Shown: positions 1 to 6,072 of the stretch, piece after piece
Position numbering within the stretch: position 1 is the first letter of the stretch
Layout: the number at the start of each line of letters is the position of its first letter
Source: an uncultured Eubacteriales bacterium
Lineage (GTDB): Bacteria; Bacillota; Clostridia; Oscillospirales; Ruminococcaceae
Reading direction: 5' to 3'
Assembly: GCA_900318545.1 (NCBI GenBank)
Contig: ONLC01000113.1
Coordinates: 1 to 6,971, forward strand
DNA: 6,971 bases
The notes under the pieces: generated by a model
Told to the model about the DNA's origin: nothing
Seen by the model: the letters and a program-made list of their open reading frames with translations, nothing else
Database searches by the model: none
Translations under genes and position numbers: made by a program

Positions 1-987
1 AGCTGCACCTATAAGCTCTGCCAGAGCGTAGCGGAGCATTATCACCTTAGTTAGAGCAGAGTTCGTAAAACCTTGAGATTTCAGTATACCTAAGTTTACA
101 AAGTCTATCTCTATCTCCGTCTTTATGCTGTGAAAGATCACTACCAGCACTATGATAAACAGGATAAGCACAAAGCCTATGAAAACATAGAGTATTATTC
201 TGAGTAAAAGACCTGTATAGTTCTCGGACTGCGCAAGCGTAAGCGAGCCTGATGACTTGCTGATTATGCCTGTTTCAAGGTTGAGCTGTCGGCCGAATTT
301 AGCATCATTCAAGTCTTTATCGGCTTTGTAGATGTTCACTATCTTGAAAAAGCTTGTACGAGTGTCTGTTTCATAGGGGCTTACCTGCTGTTTGAGAGAA
401 TCGAAATCCTCATCACTGATGAAGACCTGCTTCCAGCCTATCATCATAGCACCGTTTACAGGCTCCTGAACAAAGCCTTTAATCTTAAACTGATGCTCCC
501 TATCAGAGAACTCTGCTCTGACTGTATCGCCGATGTTACATTCAAACTTGCTCTGAAGTCCTGTGGTAAGGTATATCTCGCCTGCCGAGAGCTTCGGGAC
601 AGTGTCCTCAAAGCCGTCAAAGTCTTTGTTTACAAGCTTTATCCCATCTCTGAGTTTCTGAAAGAACCAGCTGTTACCGTCTCGCTTATTACCGCAGATG
701 ATATCTCCGGAACGGTCTATCGAATCATATACCTTTACACGCTCGACCAGCTCGCTGTTTTCGACCGAGCTTAAAAGCTCATCTGTGAGCTCTTTTTCAG
801 CTATCATAACGGTAACATTCGGGCAGTCAGACTCGTTCTGTGCTCTGTGAAGTGCCGTCTCAAAGTTGTTTCTTGCGCCGAATGATGCTGCCGCAGTTGT
901 AACTATCAGAAAGGCAAGTATAAGAACGCTTATAAAGGCACCTTTCTTGTGCCTGATATTTGCTTTAAGAAGGGTCGTTATCTCCAT
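1..987 (-). CDS. ABC transporter permease, FtsX/MacB-like (partial, C-terminal part outside window)
   Basis: This is the membrane subunit of an ABC transporter whose ATPase is encoded just upstream. The first 329 residues are visible and the frame runs open off the left edge. Residues about 17-37 form a first membrane helix after a short basic cytoplasmic start. Residues about 38-260 are a soluble, presumably extracytoplasmic domain, and about 262-286 form a second helix. The following stretch (about 289-329, with the motif LGILKSQGF) resembles the cytoplasmic coupling region of FtsX-family permeases, where the usual form is LGILKALGF. A large outer domain between TM1 and TM2 is the MacB/FtsX layout, not the BceB layout, in which the outer domain lies between TM7 and TM8. 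The ATG at 985-987 follows a GGGGGC ribosome binding site that overlaps the ATPase stop codon, so the two genes are probably translationally coupled. Substrate unknown; family members export peptides, lipids or drugs or act mechanically on the envelope. Confidence 0.85.
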   Translation of the reverse strand, partial: MEITTLLKANIRHKKGAFISVLILAFLIVTTAAASFGARNNFETALHRAQNESDCPNVTVMIAEKELTDELLSSVENSELVERVKVYDSIDRSGDIICGNKRDGNSWFFQKLRDGIKLVNKDFDGFEDTVPKLSAGEIYLTTGLQSKFECNIGDTVRAEFSDREHQFKIKGFVQEPVNGAMMIGWKQVFISDEDFDSLKQQVSPYETDTRTSFFKIVNIYKADKDLNDAKFGRQLNLETGIISKSSGSLTLAQSENYTGLLLRIILYVFIGFVLILFIIVLVVIFHSIKTEIEIDFVNLGILKSQGFTNSALTKVIMLRYALAELIGAA

Positions 988-999
988 ATCAGCGCCCCC

Positions 1000-1761
1000 T
1001 TACCAGTGCATTGAGGAGAGCCATGCATTTACCTGTGCTTCACGGCTCTTTCTTTCCTCAGGTTCGTAGGGCGGAAGGCTCATTTCTCCGACTATACCGC
1101 CGTCTTCTATGTACAAAAGCCTGTCTGCACGAAGGGCAGCTTTAAGGTCATGCGTTACCATAAGTATGCTCTGACCCTCACGGCTCAGACCTGTAAGCAG
1201 GTCTAAAACATCGTTAGAATTCTTTTTATTCAAAGCTCCGGTAGGCTCATCGGCAAAGAGAAGCCTGGGCTCATTGATAACGGCTCTTGCAATTGCACAG
1301 CGCTGCTGCTCACCTCCCGACACCTGCGAGGGCAGGTGCGTTTTTATATGGGATATGCTCATCTTTTCAAGAAGCTCATCGACCCTTTTGTTGACATCTG
1401 AAGCCGACCTTGACTTATTCAGATAGCCTGTAACTGCAACATTCTCGAAAAGGCTCAGGTTGCTGACAAGGTGCATCTGCTGGAAGATAAAGCCGAAGTC
1501 AGAACAGCGAAGTACCGCAAGCCTTTTCTCGCTGAGCTTCACAATATTCTCGCCTTTGTAGAGCACCTCGCCCGAGGTAGCTCTGTCCATTCCGCTTAGT
1601 GCATACATAAGAGTAGACTTACCCGAGCCCGAGGCTCCCATTATAACGGTGAAGTCGCCCTCATATAGGTCGATATCAACGTGCGAAAGAACGTGTACCT
1701 GTCCTCCGCCGTGAGCAAAGCTCTTGCAGACTCCCTTTGCACTGAGTATTGTGTTTTTCAT
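1000..1761 (-). CDS. ABC transporter ATP-binding protein, MacB/LolD/SalX type
   Basis: A 253-residue cytoplasmic ATPase that would power the adjacent FtsX-type permease. All nucleotide-binding motifs are present: Walker A GASGSGKST at 42-50, Q-loop FIFQQ at 91-95, signature VSGGEQQR at 147-154, Walker B LLFADEP at 167-173 and the H-loop histidine 204 in MVTHD. The D-loop reads GALN where relatives often have GALD or GNLD; this is a mild variant. A charged tail of about 25 residues follows the core (from about 228), slightly longer than the minimal LolD/MacB ATPase. The ATG at 1759-1761 is preceded by AAAGGGGAGC at a normal distance. The gene lies 72 bp after the kinase stop and 12 bp before the permease start, so ATPase and permease form one transcription unit. 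No motif reveals the substrate. Confidence 0.93.
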   Translation of the reverse strand: MKNTILSAKGVCKSFAHGGGQVHVLSHVDIDLYEGDFTVIMGASGSGKSTLMYALSGMDRATSGEVLYKGENIVKLSEKRLAVLRCSDFGFIFQQMHLVSNLSLFENVAVTGYLNKSRSASDVNKRVDELLEKMSISHIKTHLPSQVSGGEQQRCAIARAVINEPRLLFADEPTGALNKKNSNDVLDLLTGLSREGQSILMVTHDLKAALRADRLLYIEDGGIVGEMSLPPYEPEERKSREAQVNAWLSSMHW

Positions 1762-1796
1762 AATAACGCTCCCCTTTCAGGTCTTATCTGTTTTCC

Positions 1797-1840
1797 ATAA
1801 TACTATGATATCGGAAAACTTATTAAGAAGTCTTTAAGAA
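1797..1840 (-). promoter_or_regulatory. Candidate internal promoter with OmpR/PhoB-type direct repeat, upstream of the ABC genes
   Basis: In the gap between kinase and ATPase genes the minus strand carries two exact copies of TTCTTAA (1834-1840 and 1823-1829) with start points 11 bp apart. This is the 7-4-7 layout typical of OmpR/PhoB-family binding sites. A weak -35-like TTAATA (1821-1826) overlaps the proximal copy, and a -10-like TATTAT (1797-1802) follows 18 bp further on. A poor -35 next to an activator repeat fits activation by the response regulator encoded upstream. The distal copy overlaps the kinase TAA stop codon. The repeat is seen directly; its role as a binding site and promoter is inferred. 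No similar repeat is visible at the operon's main promoter. Confidence 0.45.
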
Positions 1841-2982
1841 CTGACAGGTTTTTCAAGAGGGAGCTTCACCTCTGCGATAAGACCGCCCTCGGAAGCGTTT
1901 CTGAGGGTAAAGCTTCCGCCCAGCTGAGAGCAGATATAGCTGACTATATAAAGCCCCAGTCCCGAGCCCTGCTCGCTTCCGCAGTTATGACCACGATAGA
2001 ATTTATCGGTGATAAAGGGCATATCCACATCGGGAATGCCCTTGCCAAAGTCACGGAAGGTCAGAACCGCTTCACCGTTTTGCTCTGAGAGGCTAAGGTC
2101 TATATCGGTCTTTGCATACTTACGGGCGTTGTTTATGAGATTTTCGCAAAGCTGAGTGAGCCTGTTTCTGTCAGCTGAAACTGAAAGTGCCGTATCGGGC
2201 AGAGTAAGGTGAACATCTCCCCTGTCGCCCGAGATTTCATCAACAGTCTGTTTTATAAAGGAGCTCAGCTCTATGCTTTCCTTATTCATTTTGAGCTTGT
2301 CAAGGTCTGCCAGGGAATGAAGAAAGAGATCGTTCGTGAGTGCCGCTACCTCATCGCATTTTCGCATAAGCACAGAGAGATACCTCGCCCTTTTCTCAGG
2401 GGTGGAATCAAGGTTAGCTTCAAGACCCTCGGCATAGGCACGGATAGAGGATATCGGAGTTTTGATATCGTGGGAAAGAGTTGCTATAACGGTCTTGTTG
2501 TTTTCTATAGCCTCACGCTCACAGCGTCTTGATTTGGTGATCTCTCTTCGCATACTGTCAAACGCCCAAGTAAAGCTGCCGAAATAGTTCGAGCGTTCGT
2601 AATCAAGCGGAAGCTCAAAGTTGCCCTTTGCGATCTCATCGGCAAAATGCTTCATCTTATCAAACGGTCTGAGGATAGAAAAGTACACATAACAAAGCAC
2701 TCCGCCCATGAATACGAGCGACAGAGCTCCCATAAATATAAGTCTTGTATCATCTTTTTTGTCCGAGGCTGACATAAGCTCCTCACGAAGCTCGGCTGAA
2801 AGCTTATCTGCACGCTCGTTCTCGCCCGTTTTGTAAAGCTCGCTTATCTCGCTTACAATAACCGCCTGCTCGGATCTGGCATCTTTATCGTCAGCCCTTC
2901 TGCCCGATAGTATTATCCATGCGGTCAGTGCTGTTATCAGTGCTGCAAAAAGAAGGCCTGTCTTTATTAGTCTGAGCTTCAT
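1834..2982 (-). CDS. Two-component sensor histidine kinase (HAMP-HisKA-HATPase)
   Basis: A 382-residue membrane kinase, partner of the response regulator it overlaps. TM1 spans about 7-26, a short charged outer segment about 27-80, and TM2 about 81-101. A HAMP-like linker with the typical proline (P105) covers about 102-155. The dimerisation/phosphoacceptor helix has the H-box SHDIKTP with His171 as the predicted phosphorylation site. The ATP-binding domain shows the N-box around N281-N285, the G1 box DFGKGIP from D311, the F-box FITDKFYRG at 323-331 and the G2 box GSGLGL at 339-344, so the enzyme should be active. The sensor segment of about 55 residues is small and has no recognisable domain. 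It is nonetheless longer than the few-residue loop of BceS-type intramembrane sensors. The ATG at 2980-2982 sits in an ATGA overlap with the regulator stop, with a GGAGGG site just upstream. Confidence 0.93.
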   Translation of the reverse strand: MKLRLIKTGLLFAALITALTAWIILSGRRADDKDARSEQAVIVSEISELYKTGENERADKLSAELREELMSASDKKDDTRLIFMGALSLVFMGGVLCYVYFSILRPFDKMKHFADEIAKGNFELPLDYERSNYFGSFTWAFDSMRREITKSRRCEREAIENNKTVIATLSHDIKTPISSIRAYAEGLEANLDSTPEKRARYLSVLMRKCDEVAALTNDLFLHSLADLDKLKMNKESIELSSFIKQTVDEISGDRGDVHLTLPDTALSVSADRNRLTQLCENLINNARKYAKTDIDLSLSEQNGEAVLTFRDFGKGIPDVDMPFITDKFYRGHNCGSEQGSGLGLYIVSYICSQLGGSFTLRNASEGGLIAEVKLPLEKPVSS

Positions 2983-3665
2983 TTGTCACCCTCCAGAATA
3001 TAGCCTACCTTGAATACGGTCTTAATGTGCACGGGCTTTGCAGGATCGTCCTCGAGCTTTTCTCTGAGCCAGCGTATATGCACTGCCAGAGTTGAGGGCT
3101 CAACCTCGGAGAAGGCTCCCCAGACCTCAGAGAGAAGCCTGTCCTTCGGCACTGCCTGACCAATATGATCGCACAGGCAGGCAAGGAGGTCGAACTCCTT
3201 TAATGACAGCGAAAGCTCCCTGCCTGCCTTTGTAACGCTGCGAGATGTAAGGTTTACGCTTACATCACCGAAGCCGACAATGCATTCGTCATCGGTAAAG
3301 CCGTATGTTCTTCGCATAAGGGCATTTACCCGTGAGAGCAGCTCCTTCATTGAATATGGCTTCGGAAGGTAGTCATCACCGCCTATGTCAAAGCCTGTAA
3401 TGCGGTCGCTCTCGCTGGTACGGGCAGAGGCAAAGATAACAGGAACTGTGGAAACACGTCTCAGCTCACGGCAGAGCTCAAAGCCTGTGGAATCGGGAAG
3501 ATTTATATCAAGTAGTATCAGCCCGAAGCTCCTCTCCGACAGGACCGAGAAAGCCTCCTCTGCCGTTTGGGCGGCGGTAACGCTGTAGCCGTAGCTTTCG
3601 AGCATATCGGTAATTACGAAGGTAAGGTCGGCATCATCGTCTATAATGAGTATCTGTTTTTTCAT
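2979..3665 (-). CDS. OmpR-family response regulator
   Basis: A 228-residue DNA-binding response regulator. The receiver domain (about 3-118) has the acidic pair D9-D10, the phosphoacceptor D53 in LLDINLPD, the conserved serine S80 and the lysine K102 in PKP. The C-terminal winged-helix domain (about 129-225) shows the OmpR/PhoB pattern: LSLKEFDLL at 153-161, the recognition-helix region STLAVHIRWLREKLE (about 191-205) and the closing wing VFKVGYIL. The start ATG at 3663-3665 follows GGAGG at 3671-3675. It is the first gene of a regulator-kinase-ATPase-permease operon, which suggests it controls the transporter. Its TGA stop overlaps the kinase start, which also shows that TGA acts as a true stop codon in this genome. 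Pathway unknown. Confidence 0.94.
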   Translation of the reverse strand: MKKQILIIDDDADLTFVITDMLESYGYSVTAAQTAEEAFSVLSERSFGLILLDINLPDSTGFELCRELRRVSTVPVIFASARTSESDRITGFDIGGDDYLPKPYSMKELLSRVNALMRRTYGFTDDECIVGFGDVSVNLTSRSVTKAGRELSLSLKEFDLLACLCDHIGQAVPKDRLLSEVWGAFSEVEPSTLAVHIRWLREKLEDDPAKPVHIKTVFKVGYILEGDK

Positions 3666-3698
3666 AGTGTCCTCCGATGGGTCTTAGTACTGCTTTAT

Positions 3699-3727
3699 AT
3701 TATAGCACAGTCTGACAGCTCATGCAA
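3699..3727 (-). promoter_or_regulatory. Sigma-A-type promoter of the regulator-kinase-ABC operon
   Basis: On the minus strand, TTGCAT (3722-3727) is followed after 17 bp by a perfect -10 TATAAT (3699-3704) with the extended TG dinucleotide (TGCTATAAT). Transcription would begin near 3692, leaving a leader of about 27 bases before the ATG at 3665. The -35 lies only a few bases beyond the T-tract of the upstream rmuC terminator. Confidence 0.75.
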
Positions 3728-3731
3728 GCAC

Positions 3732-3796
3732 AAAAATGGCGAAGCTCCCTGCTTGCAGCCGTGTATGCGGAAAACGGCTGTGCAGGGCTCTTCGCC
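3732..3796 (-). terminator. Intrinsic terminator of the rmuC gene (long imperfect hairpin)
   Basis: Read on the minus strand, three paired segments build a long hairpin: GGCGAAG (3790-3796) with CTTCGCC (3738-3744), CCCTGC with GCAGGG (3782-3787 and 3747-3752), and CAGCCGT with ACGGCTG (3774-3780 and 3756-3762). A 2x2 mismatch and a 1x3 internal loop separate them, and the apical loop is 11 bases. TTTTT follows (3732-3736 on the plus strand). With 20 base pairs it is longer than a usual terminator stem. The T-run occurs only on the minus-strand side, so it should end transcription coming from rmuC. Confidence 0.8.
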
Positions 3797-3810
3797 TGTG
3801 AGTGGAGGAA

Positions 3811-3829
3811 AGTGCAGCTAATCTGCACT
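3811..3829. repeat. Perfect inverted repeat around the rmuC stop codon
   Basis: AGTGCAG (3811-3817) and CTGCACT (3823-3829) are exact complements separated by five bases. The rmuC TAG stop (3818-3820) lies in the loop. In the transcript this would form a compact 7-bp hairpin about 15 bases upstream of the larger terminator stem. Its role is unknown: it could be a 3'-end structure or chance. Confidence 0.55.
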
Positions 3830-5089
3830 GTCGGGTATGAGCTTTACAGGTTCAGCCTCGGGCAGAGACTCAACGCTGCTGAGCTTTCGGTTTATCTGCC
3901 TTGTACGGACACCCACAAGGTTCTCAAGGTCATCATCGACCTTTCTGATACGTTTTTGTGCGTCCTCAAGAGCCTTTGAGAAGGTCTGAAACTCTGACTT
4001 GACTGAGCCCAGAACCTTCCACACTTCATTGGAACGCTTCTGTATAGCCAGTGTACGGAAGCCCATCTGAAGTGAATTAAGCAGTGCCGCCATAGTTGAC
4101 GGACCTGCAACGTTTACGCTGTAGTCACGCTGGAGAGTTTCAACAAGTCCGCTGTTTACGACCTCAGCATAAAGACCCTCAAAGGGCAGGAACATTATGC
4201 CGAAGTTAGTTGTATGCGGAGGTGAAACATACTTGTCACGAATGTCCTTGGCACACTTTTTTATAGTGTCCGAGAGGGTCTTCTTCGCAGCTGCGACCGC
4301 TTCGGGAGAGCCCGAATCGTAGGCGTCCTGAAGAGCCGCAAAGGTATCTCCGGGGAATTTTGAGTCTATAGGCAGGTACACGGTCGAGCCGTCCTCGCCG
4401 CCCGGGAGCTTAACTGCAAACTCAACTCTGTTTGCACTTCTCGGGATCACTGCAACATCGGTATCGTACTGCTCGGGAGCCAGTATCTCACTGAGGATAG
4501 CACCAAGCTGTATCTCGCCGAGGATACCCCTGTTTTTGACATTCGAGAGCACCTTTTTAAGGTCGCCCACACCCGAGGCTATGGTCTGCATCTCACCAAG
4601 ACCCTTGTAGACCTGCTCCAGACGCTCGCTCACCAGTCGGAAGGACTCGTTCATTTTGTTCTCGAGCTTTTCATCAACCGTCTTGCGGATAGAGTCAAGC
4701 TTCTTGTTGTTGTCCTCCTGTATGCCTGTTAGCTGCCTTGACATTGTTGTTCGCATGGCCTCGAGCTTTTGCTCGGTGGTCTGCTCCAGTGTTCCGAAGC
4801 GGTTCTCCAGCGATTTCAGGCGTGTATCGAGGTTGTGGTTCAGGTCATCAAGCCTTGTGTTCTGAGCCTGCTGGCTGTTTGACTGGCTCATTGTCAGCAG
4901 ATCACCGAGGTTTTTCATGCTGATCTGAACGTTTCTGTTTATCTCCTGTCTGAGTTCACTGCTTGTCTGCGAGAGCTTTTCGGAAAGCTCCCGTGAGCTG
5001 TTATCCTCAGGTGCGGAAAACAGCTTAAAAACGGCTGCCGCACTAAGGATAAGACAGACGATCAGCATAATTACGATAACTGCATTCAT
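3818..5089 (-). CDS. rmuC: RmuC-family protein (DNA recombination protein RmuC homologue)
   Basis: A 423-residue protein from the chosen start. Residues about 2-22 are a hydrophobic N-terminal anchor. About 30-165 is a long polar, heptad-like coiled coil rich in Q, N, E and L. About 178-400 is the RmuC domain, with NRGILGEIQL near 186-195, DSKFP at 242-246, GIMFLPFE at 297-304 and NVAGPST at 326-332. RmuC was named in E. coli for limiting recombination at inverted repeats and is thought to be nuclease-related; its biochemistry remains poorly defined. I chose the ATG at 5087-5089 because GGAG (5098-5101) sits 8 bases upstream. A more upstream in-frame TTG at 5114-5116 abuts the promoter -10 and would lie at or before the transcription start. 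An ATG at 5093-5095 is too close to the GGAG. The gene has its own promoter and terminator, so it is probably monocistronic. Confidence 0.9.
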   Translation of the reverse strand: MNAVIVIMLIVCLILSAAAVFKLFSAPEDNSSRELSEKLSQTSSELRQEINRNVQISMKNLGDLLTMSQSNSQQAQNTRLDDLNHNLDTRLKSLENRFGTLEQTTEQKLEAMRTTMSRQLTGIQEDNNKKLDSIRKTVDEKLENKMNESFRLVSERLEQVYKGLGEMQTIASGVGDLKKVLSNVKNRGILGEIQLGAILSEILAPEQYDTDVAVIPRSANRVEFAVKLPGGEDGSTVYLPIDSKFPGDTFAALQDAYDSGSPEAVAAAKKTLSDTIKKCAKDIRDKYVSPPHTTNFGIMFLPFEGLYAEVVNSGLVETLQRDYSVNVAGPSTMAALLNSLQMGFRTLAIQKRSNEVWKVLGSVKSEFQTFSKALEDAQKRIRKVDDDLENLVGVRTRQINRKLSSVESLPEAEPVKLIPDSAD

Positions 5090-5097
5090 TTTCATCA

Positions 5098-5103
5098 CTC
5101 CTA
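5098..5103 (-). promoter_or_regulatory. Ribosome binding site that sets the rmuC start
   Basis: TAGGAG on the minus strand lies 8 bases before the ATG at 5087-5089, but only 2 bases before the ATG at 5093-5095. It therefore supports the shorter reading frame. It also lies downstream of the TTG that would give the longest frame, which rules that start out. Confidence 0.7.
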
Positions 5104-5117
5104 CTAGCATTTTCAAT

Positions 5118-5128
5118 ATTATAGCACA
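5118..5128 (-). promoter_or_regulatory. Extended -10 promoter of rmuC
   Basis: The minus strand reads TGTGCTATAAT, a perfect -10 (5118-5123) with an extended TG element. No good -35 is found 16-19 bp upstream, so the extended -10 probably carries most of the promoter strength. Transcription would start near 5111, giving a leader of about 22 bases that contains the TAGGAG site. Confidence 0.65.
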
Positions 5129-5162
5129 TTATTTTTGATTTGTGGGGAATTTTTTTGGACAC

Positions 5163-5191
5163 AAAAAAGCCTGCCGGACAATCAGCAGGCT
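5163..5191 (-). terminator. Intrinsic terminator after the zinc-ribbon gene
   Basis: On the minus strand AGCCTGC (5185-5191), a 10-base loop and GCAGGCT (5168-5174) form a 7-bp GC-rich stem, followed directly by a run of six T (5163-5168). It lies 17 bp past the TAA stop of the 239-residue gene and separates that gene from rmuC. On the plus strand no T-run follows, so it is one-directional. Confidence 0.85.
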
Positions 5192-5207
5192 GGTAAGTGT
5201 ATTCCGT

Positions 5208-5927
5208 TTATTCGGGAGCCTGTTCCATGGGTCTGGGGCTGCCGCACTCCGTGCAGAATTTCCCTTTGTTGGTGCTCTCTCCGCAGACAGGACAGATCCA
5301 GCTGCCGGCTGTCTGTGCCATCATGGCTGCTGCCATTCCCATACCCATAAGCCCGACAGGCACACCGCCGCCCATCGTGAAGCCCATTACTCCCATAGAG
5401 GGTACAGGCTGCGAACTCTTTGAGATAAGCTCTCCCCTGCCCTCAACCGCAAGAATAGCCCTTATCTCACTTATAACATCTTTTCTGCCCTGCTGCTCAA
5501 CAGCCTTGCAGTCGATATCCCTCCAGGCACGGCGGCTGCCGCCTATGCTGCTGTCATCGAAAATGAGAGTAAGCCCTTCACTTGACGAATAGTCCATCAC
5601 CTGAAACAGCTCGACATATTTTAGTGCCGACCACGCAGCAACGTTTTCTCTGTCGATAATCGCCCGAAGCTTATCAAAAAGAGAAAGCTCCGCCTTATAA
5701 ACCGAGGTCTCAGTCCCTCCGCCCGACTGCTTTTCCCTGACCGTAAGCTTAGCGTGCTCACCATCACGCTCCAGCGTAAGACTGTTTAGTGTATCACTGT
5801 TGAACATCATTCCCGAGGAGCTGCTTATGTAGGCTATGCTGATAAGCTCCCCGTGCTCCTCCTTGGGGAGCTTCTGTATCTGAGTTCTGTCTATTGAGCT
5901 GTTCATTTTTTCAAAAATATCGTCCAT
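5208..5927 (-). CDS. Uncharacterised protein with C-terminal zinc ribbon and Met/Gly-rich segment
   Basis: I do not recognise this 239-residue protein as a named family. Residues 1-170 form a soluble, mixed alpha/beta-looking region with many charged residues (for example the stretch around LTLIFDDSS, 119-127) and no catalytic motif I can identify. Residues about 174-206 are unusual: low in charge and rich in Met, Gly, Val and Ala, with eight Met between 178 and 203. Residues 210-229 form a short zinc ribbon with the pairs CPVC (C212, C215) and CTEC (C225, C228), resembling the ribbons at the ends of many Firmicutes accessory proteins. There is no signal peptide. The hydrophobic stretch could be a flexible linker, a weak membrane-associating segment or an oligomerisation patch. 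The ATG at 5925-5927 follows a strong GGAGG ribosome binding site. The gene has its own promoter and terminator and is divergent from hpt, so context gives no function. Confidence 0.82.
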   Translation of the reverse strand: MDDIFEKMNSSIDRTQIQKLPKEEHGELISIAYISSSSGMMFNSDTLNSLTLERDGEHAKLTVREKQSGGGTETSVYKAELSLFDKLRAIIDRENVAAWSALKYVELFQVMDYSSSEGLTLIFDDSSIGGSRRAWRDIDCKAVEQQGRKDVISEIRAILAVEGRGELISKSSQPVPSMGVMGFTMGGGVPVGLMGMGMAAAMMAQTAGSWICPVCGESTNKGKFCTECGSPRPMEQAPE

Positions 5928-5950
5928 AGGCTCACCTCCGATTTTTGAAT

Positions 5951-5979
5951 ATTATAGCACAGTTAAATCGGATTGTAAA
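5951..5979 (-). promoter_or_regulatory. Promoter of the zinc-ribbon gene
   Basis: On the minus strand TTTACA (5974-5979) is followed after exactly 17 bp by TATAAT (5951-5956), with an extended TG (TGTGCTATAAT). This is a strong housekeeping promoter, giving a short leader before the ATG at 5927. It faces away from the hpt promoter about 30 bp to the right. Confidence 0.8.
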
Positions 5980-6008
5980 GAGATTTGACGCAAATGCTCA
6001 AATATTAA

Positions 6009-6037
6009 TTGACAGTTTCTGCTGAATGTGGTAAAAT
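6009..6037 (+). promoter_or_regulatory. Promoter of the hpt-permease operon
   Basis: A perfect -35 TTGACA (6009-6014) is followed after 17 bp by TAAAAT (6032-6037), with a TG just before the -10. Transcription would begin near 6044, leaving a leader of about 30 bases. That is too short to hold a purine riboswitch, and none of the conserved core is seen. Confidence 0.8.
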
Positions 6038-6072
6038 AATAGTGGTTATTTCACATTTTCAGGAGGTATAAT

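Noticed and set aside
3735..3810. Small gene in the gap between the regulator and rmuC
   Set aside because: The open frames across this gap on the plus strand lack a ribosome binding site and are made of the terminator hairpin and promoter sequence.
3892..4110. 72-residue minus-strand open frame inside rmuC
   Set aside because: It is an alternate-frame shadow of the conserved RmuC domain, with no ribosome binding site and an unusual composition.
5090..5116. Longer RmuC reading frame starting at TTG 5116
   Set aside because: The TTG lies only one base from the -10 hexamer, at or before the expected transcription start, and has no ribosome binding site. The GGAG site downstream fits the ATG at 5089.
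5135..5592. Overlapping plus-strand open frames opposite the zinc-ribbon gene
   Set aside because: They have no ribosome binding site, cross the terminator, and lie antisense to a gene with a clear start site, promoter and cysteine motif.
6038..6072. Purine riboswitch before hpt
   Set aside because: The leader from the predicted start to the ATG is only about 30 bases, and the conserved aptamer core is absent.
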